Positions 61,071 through 64,000 of a DNA stretch of 64,000 nt are shown here, piece after piece. The position numbers and the translations under genes were made by a program. The notes beneath the pieces are model-generated. The model was not told the origin of the DNA and made no database searches. It saw nothing but the letters and a program-made list of their open reading frames with translations. Origin of the DNA: Rhizobium sp. BK376 (lineage in GTDB: Bacteria > Pseudomonadota > Alphaproteobacteria > Rhizobiales > Rhizobiaceae); assembly GCF_004341625.1 (NCBI RefSeq), contig NZ_SLZG01000007.1, positions 62,001-126,000 on the forward strand. Direction: 5' to 3'. Within the stretch, counting starts at the first letter, position 1. Each line of letters opens with the position of its first letter.

Positions 61071-62897
61071 TCATTCCACCGTGACTGACTTTGCGAGATT
61101 GCGCGGCTGATCGACGTCGGTGCCCATGAAGACGGCCGTGTGATAGGCAAGCAGCTGAATTGGAAGGGAAAAAATCATCGGCGCGATGATTTCCTCGACG
61201 TTGGGCAAAGTTATTGTCGCCATGGTCGGCAGTGTCGAGGCAGCGGCGCCCGCTTCGTCGGTGATAAAGATAATGCGACCGCCACGGGCGGCGACCTCCT
61301 GCATGTTTGAGATCGTCTTTTCGAAGAAGCGATCATAGGGGGCGATGACGATAACGGGCATGTTTTCATCGATCAGCGCGATCGGACCATGCTTCAGTTC
61401 GCCGGCCGCGTAGCCTTCCGCATGGATGTAGGAAATTTCCTTGAGCTTCAGCGCGCCTTCCATGGCAAGCGGGAAACTGGTGCCGCGGCCGAGATAGAGC
61501 ACGTCCTTGTACTTCGAGAGTTCGCGCGCCAGGCTTTCCATCTGAGGCTGAATGAGGTTCAGCACACGCGCCATGATGCGCGGCATTTCGGCGAGATGGC
61601 GGACCATCGCCTTTTCTTCGTCAGAAGTTACGGTGCCGCGCGCCACGCCGGCACCGATCGCAAGCGAAGCCAGAACGGCAAGCTGGCAGGTGAACGCCTT
61701 GGTTGAGGCAACCCCGATTTCTGGCCCTGCCATGATCGGAAACACAGCGTCGGATTCGCGGGCGATCGTCGATTCCCGGACATTGACGACGGCGCCGATT
61801 TTCAGCCCGTTCTCCTTGCAATAGCGCAGCGAGGCGAGCGTATCGGCAGTTTCGCCCGACTGTGAGATGAAGAGTGCGGCCTGGGTGGGCGAAAGCGGCA
61901 TTTCGCGATAGCGGAACTCGGAAGCGACATCGATCTCGACAGGCAGGCGCGCATAGCGCTCGAACCAATATTTGCTGATGAGGCCGGCCAGATAGGCCGT
62001 GCCGCAGGCGGACAGTGCCAGGCCCGAAACATTCGAGAAATCAATCGCCGATGCGTCGCGGTTGACGCGGTTGCTGGCGAAGTCCACGTATTGGGACAGT
62101 GCGTGGGAGATCACTTCCGGCTGCTCGTAGATTTCCTTTTCCATGAAGTGGCGGTGGTTGCCCTTGTCGACAATAAACGCGGTTGCCTGCGAAATCTGGC
62201 GCGCACGCTCGACCGGATTTCCGGCAAAATCAAGGATGGTCGCGCTGTCTCTGGTGATGATCGCGAAGTCGCCGTCGACCAGATAGGTGATGTCGTTGGT
62301 GAAAGGCGCAAGAGCGATCGCATCCGATCCCAGGAACATCTCGCCGCGACCGAAGCCTATGGCAAGCGGCGGTCCGGAGCGGGCGGCCATCAGCATGTTG
62401 GGATCGCTCTGGAACATCACGACCAACGCATAGGCACCGGTGACACGATTGAGCATCTTGAGCATCGCGGCACGAGCATCGAGGCCCTCGCCCAGGTATT
62501 TCGCCAGCAGATGTGCGACGACTTCAGTATCCGTCTCGGTCTCGAAAATGGCACCCTCGGCCTTCAGCTCCTCGCGCAGTTCGGAAAAGTTCTCGATGAT
62601 GCCATTGTGGACGACCGCAACGCCCTTGACGAAATGTGGGTGCGCATTCGTCTCGTTGGGAACGCCATGCGTTGCCCAGCGGGTATGCGCAATGCCGGCA
62701 GTGCCTGGAAGCGGCTCGCTATCCAGTTTCTTTTCAAGATTGAAGAGTTTGCCCGGCGCCCGGCGACGGTCCATCACGCCTTCATGGATCGTCGCGATAC
62801 CTGCCGAATCATAGCCGCGATACTCGAGCCGCTTCAGCGCATCGACCAGCCGTTCGGCCACCGGCTTCGTTCCGACAATCCCCACGATCCCGCACAT
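61071..62897 (-). CDS. glmS: glucosamine-fructose-6-phosphate aminotransferase (isomerizing)
   Basis: 608 residues. The catalytic Cys 2 follows Met (MCGIVGIVGTKPVAERLV). The amidotransferase part has IAHTRWATHGVPNETNAHPH, and the isomerase has two SIS domains with ISQSGETADTLASLRYCK and GRGTSFPLAMEGALKLKEISYIHAEGYAAGELKHG. It ends DQPRNLAKSVTVE, the conserved terminus. GlmS makes glucosamine-6-phosphate for cell wall and lipid A. This 3' end is the classic attTn7 in many bacteria; no Tn7-like element is inserted here. glmU lies 200 nt upstream on the same strand. Confidence 0.97.
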   Translation of the reverse strand: MCGIVGIVGTKPVAERLVDALKRLEYRGYDSAGIATIHEGVMDRRRAPGKLFNLEKKLDSEPLPGTAGIAHTRWATHGVPNETNAHPHFVKGVAVVHNGIIENFSELREELKAEGAIFETETDTEVVAHLLAKYLGEGLDARAAMLKMLNRVTGAYALVVMFQSDPNMLMAARSGPPLAIGFGRGEMFLGSDAIALAPFTNDITYLVDGDFAIITRDSATILDFAGNPVERARQISQATAFIVDKGNHRHFMEKEIYEQPEVISHALSQYVDFASNRVNRDASAIDFSNVSGLALSACGTAYLAGLISKYWFERYARLPVEIDVASEFRYREMPLSPTQAALFISQSGETADTLASLRYCKENGLKIGAVVNVRESTIARESDAVFPIMAGPEIGVASTKAFTCQLAVLASLAIGAGVARGTVTSDEEKAMVRHLAEMPRIMARVLNLIQPQMESLARELSKYKDVLYLGRGTSFPLAMEGALKLKEISYIHAEGYAAGELKHGPIALIDENMPVIVIAPYDRFFEKTISNMQEVAARGGRIIFITDEAGAAASTLPTMATITLPNVEEIIAPMIFSLPIQLLAYHTAVFMGTDVDQPRNLAKSVTVE

Positions 62898-63099
62898 AGA
62901 ACTCTCCGTCTTGCTCTGCCAAAACGCCGCGCCGACAGAAGTCGAGGCGCAGTTTAGAAATGGCGCATAATCCCGCGCGAAAGTCGACCCCGGTCCCTGA
63001 GTTCTTTCGCATTACGACGGGAGTACTATCGATTTGTGGAATTCTCTCAATGGCGTAGCCGGTCACTTTCAGTTTCCGACCGTTACGCAAGTCCAGGGA
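62898..63099. other. glmU-glmS spacer
   Basis: 202 bases between the glmU stop and the glmS start. No strong hairpin or known control element seen. Confidence 0.5.
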
Positions 63100-64000
63100 T
63101 CAATCCTTGGGCTTTTTGGCCGCCTTGAACGCAAGGGCGCGTTCCCGAATGAAGGTCGCGCGTTCGAGCTTCATCTCCTGCCTCGCCCTTCCCAGCGCCA
63201 AGGCATTGGCGGGGACATCCTTGGTGATGACACTGCCGGAAGCGATGTAGGCGCCGTCGCCGATACTGACCGGCGCAACGAGCGACGTATTGGAGCCGAT
63301 AAACGCGTGCTCGCCGATATGGGTCTCGTATTTGTTGACACCATCATAGTTGCAGGTGATCGCGCCGGCTCCGATGTTGCTGCCGGCACCTACGGTCGAA
63401 TCTCCAATATAGGTCAGGTGATTGACCTTCGTGCCCTTCCCGATCTTGCTGTTCTTGACCTCACAGAAATTGCCGACCTTCGCGTCTTCTGCAAGATCAG
63501 CGCCCGGACGCAGCCGGGCGAACGGTCCGATCTCAGCACCTGCGCCGACATGCGCTCCCTCGATATGCGAAAAGGAGTGAATGATCGCGTCCGTCTCCAC
63601 GACAGTTTTCGGGCCGAAGAAGACATTGGGTTCGATGACAGTGTCCCGGCCAATGACGGTGTCATAAGCCAGGAAGACGGTTTCCGGCGCGATCATGGTC
63701 ACACCCGAAAGCATCAGCTCGTTGCGACGCCGCTCCTGCCAAAGGCGCTCGATAGCGGCCAGTTCCACGCGGTTGTTGCAGCCGGCAACCTCTGTCTCGG
63801 GTGCATCCACCGCGACGACCTTGCCGCCCAGCGAACGGGCGATCTCGACGAGATCCGTCAGATAATATTCACCCTTGGCATTGTCGTTGCGAATACGATC
63901 GAGCAGATCCAATGCCTTGCGGCCGTTGATCGCCATAAGGCCGCTGTTGCACCAGGTGACCATGCGCTCGGCGTCGCTTGCATCCTTTTCTTCACGGATC
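63100..64000 (-). CDS. glmU: bifunctional N-acetylglucosamine-1-phosphate uridyltransferase / glucosamine-1-phosphate acetyltransferase, 3' part
   Basis: The frame is open to the right edge (codons before the internal ATG at 63963 read [12 protein letters not shown]), so the 5' third of the gene is outside. The visible 300 residues hold the end of the pyrophosphorylase domain ([32 protein letters not shown]) and the left-handed beta-helix acetyltransferase with [47 protein letters not shown]. It makes UDP-GlcNAc from glucosamine-1-phosphate, the next steps after GlmS/GlmM. Confidence 0.95.
   Translation of the reverse strand, partial: IREEKDASDAERMVTWCNSGLMAINGRKALDLLDRIRNDNAKGEYYLTDLVEIARSLGGKVVAVDAPETEVAGCNNRVELAAIERLWQERRRNELMLSGVTMIAPETVFLAYDTVIGRDTVIEPNVFFGPKTVVETDAIIHSFSHIEGAHVGAGAEIGPFARLRPGADLAEDAKVGNFCEVKNSKIGKGTKVNHLTYIGDSTVGAGSNIGAGAITCNYDGVNKYETHIGEHAFIGSNTSLVAPVSIGDGAYIASGSVITKDVPANALALGRARQEMKLERATFIRERALAFKAAKKPKD

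Noticed and set aside
61071-61130. glmS 3' end as insertion site of the Tn7-like element
   Set aside because: The glmS end and its downstream flank are intact with DUF502 and recG following; the element is about 40 kb away.

Overview
The window reads as chromosomal DNA of a Rhizobiaceae alphaproteobacterium, most likely Rhizobium or a close relative. The basis is the housekeeping content and order from about 30 kb to the right edge (tgt-queA-ppi-ppi-coaD, gyrA, ssb/uvrA, glnB-glnA, sdhE-mfd, recG, glmS, glmU). Alphaproteobacterial control sites support it: a GTTC-N7-GTTC SOS box between ssb and uvrA, a TGA-N9-TCA iron-responsive box, GGAAC-N16-CGTT promoters of the EcfG type, and a sigma-54 promoter at glnB. 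The genus is an inference; no rRNA or tRNA gene was seen.

Region 1 (1-9996) is accessory. It holds a two-component cluster (one sensor kinase, two receiver/winged-helix regulators of which one is cut by the left edge, and one receiver-only protein), a set of CTAAG-N6-CTAAG-type sites shared by three promoters, a small membrane protein, secreted proteins, an orphan FbpA-like iron-binding protein under an IRO box, a DedA protein, a class A-type acid phosphatase and two COG4705-like membrane proteins built of four repeats.

Region 2 (10050-13962) is a compact unusual cluster: a soluble AAA+ ATPase with an intact M41 (FtsH-type) zinc protease centre but no membrane segments, in operon with a protein that looks like a catalytically dead TnsA, preceded by a 60-bp inverted repeat; then an unrecognised gene and a Phd-like antitoxin placed divergently from a PIN-domain toxin.

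Region 3 (about 14.3-22.0 kb) is a Tn7-like transposon core: two unrecognised small genes, a frameshifted tnsA, then tnsB, tnsC and tniQ tightly packed. Possible end repeats lie at about 21.89-21.99 kb; the left end could not be fixed. No conventional cargo follows tniQ.

Region 4 (22.1-29.9 kb) carries small regulators and their targets: HxlR with a KAS II-like enzyme, a Crp-type regulator, an ArsR/SRPBCC pair with twin palindromic operators around the promoter, a SleB-like lipoprotein hydrolase, a DUF2971 protein and a methyltransferase.

Region 5 (30-64 kb) is the conserved core: queuosine genes, peptidyl-prolyl isomerases, coaD, three tiny membrane proteins with a repeated cis element and an EcfG-type promoter, gyrA, MarC, a cupin, ssb and uvrA, NAD(P)HX repair, glnBA, HspQ, IalB-like protein, a YejA-like binding protein, an FrnE-like oxidoreductase, mfd-sdhE, a serine hydrolase, recG, DUF502, glmS and the 3' part of glmU.
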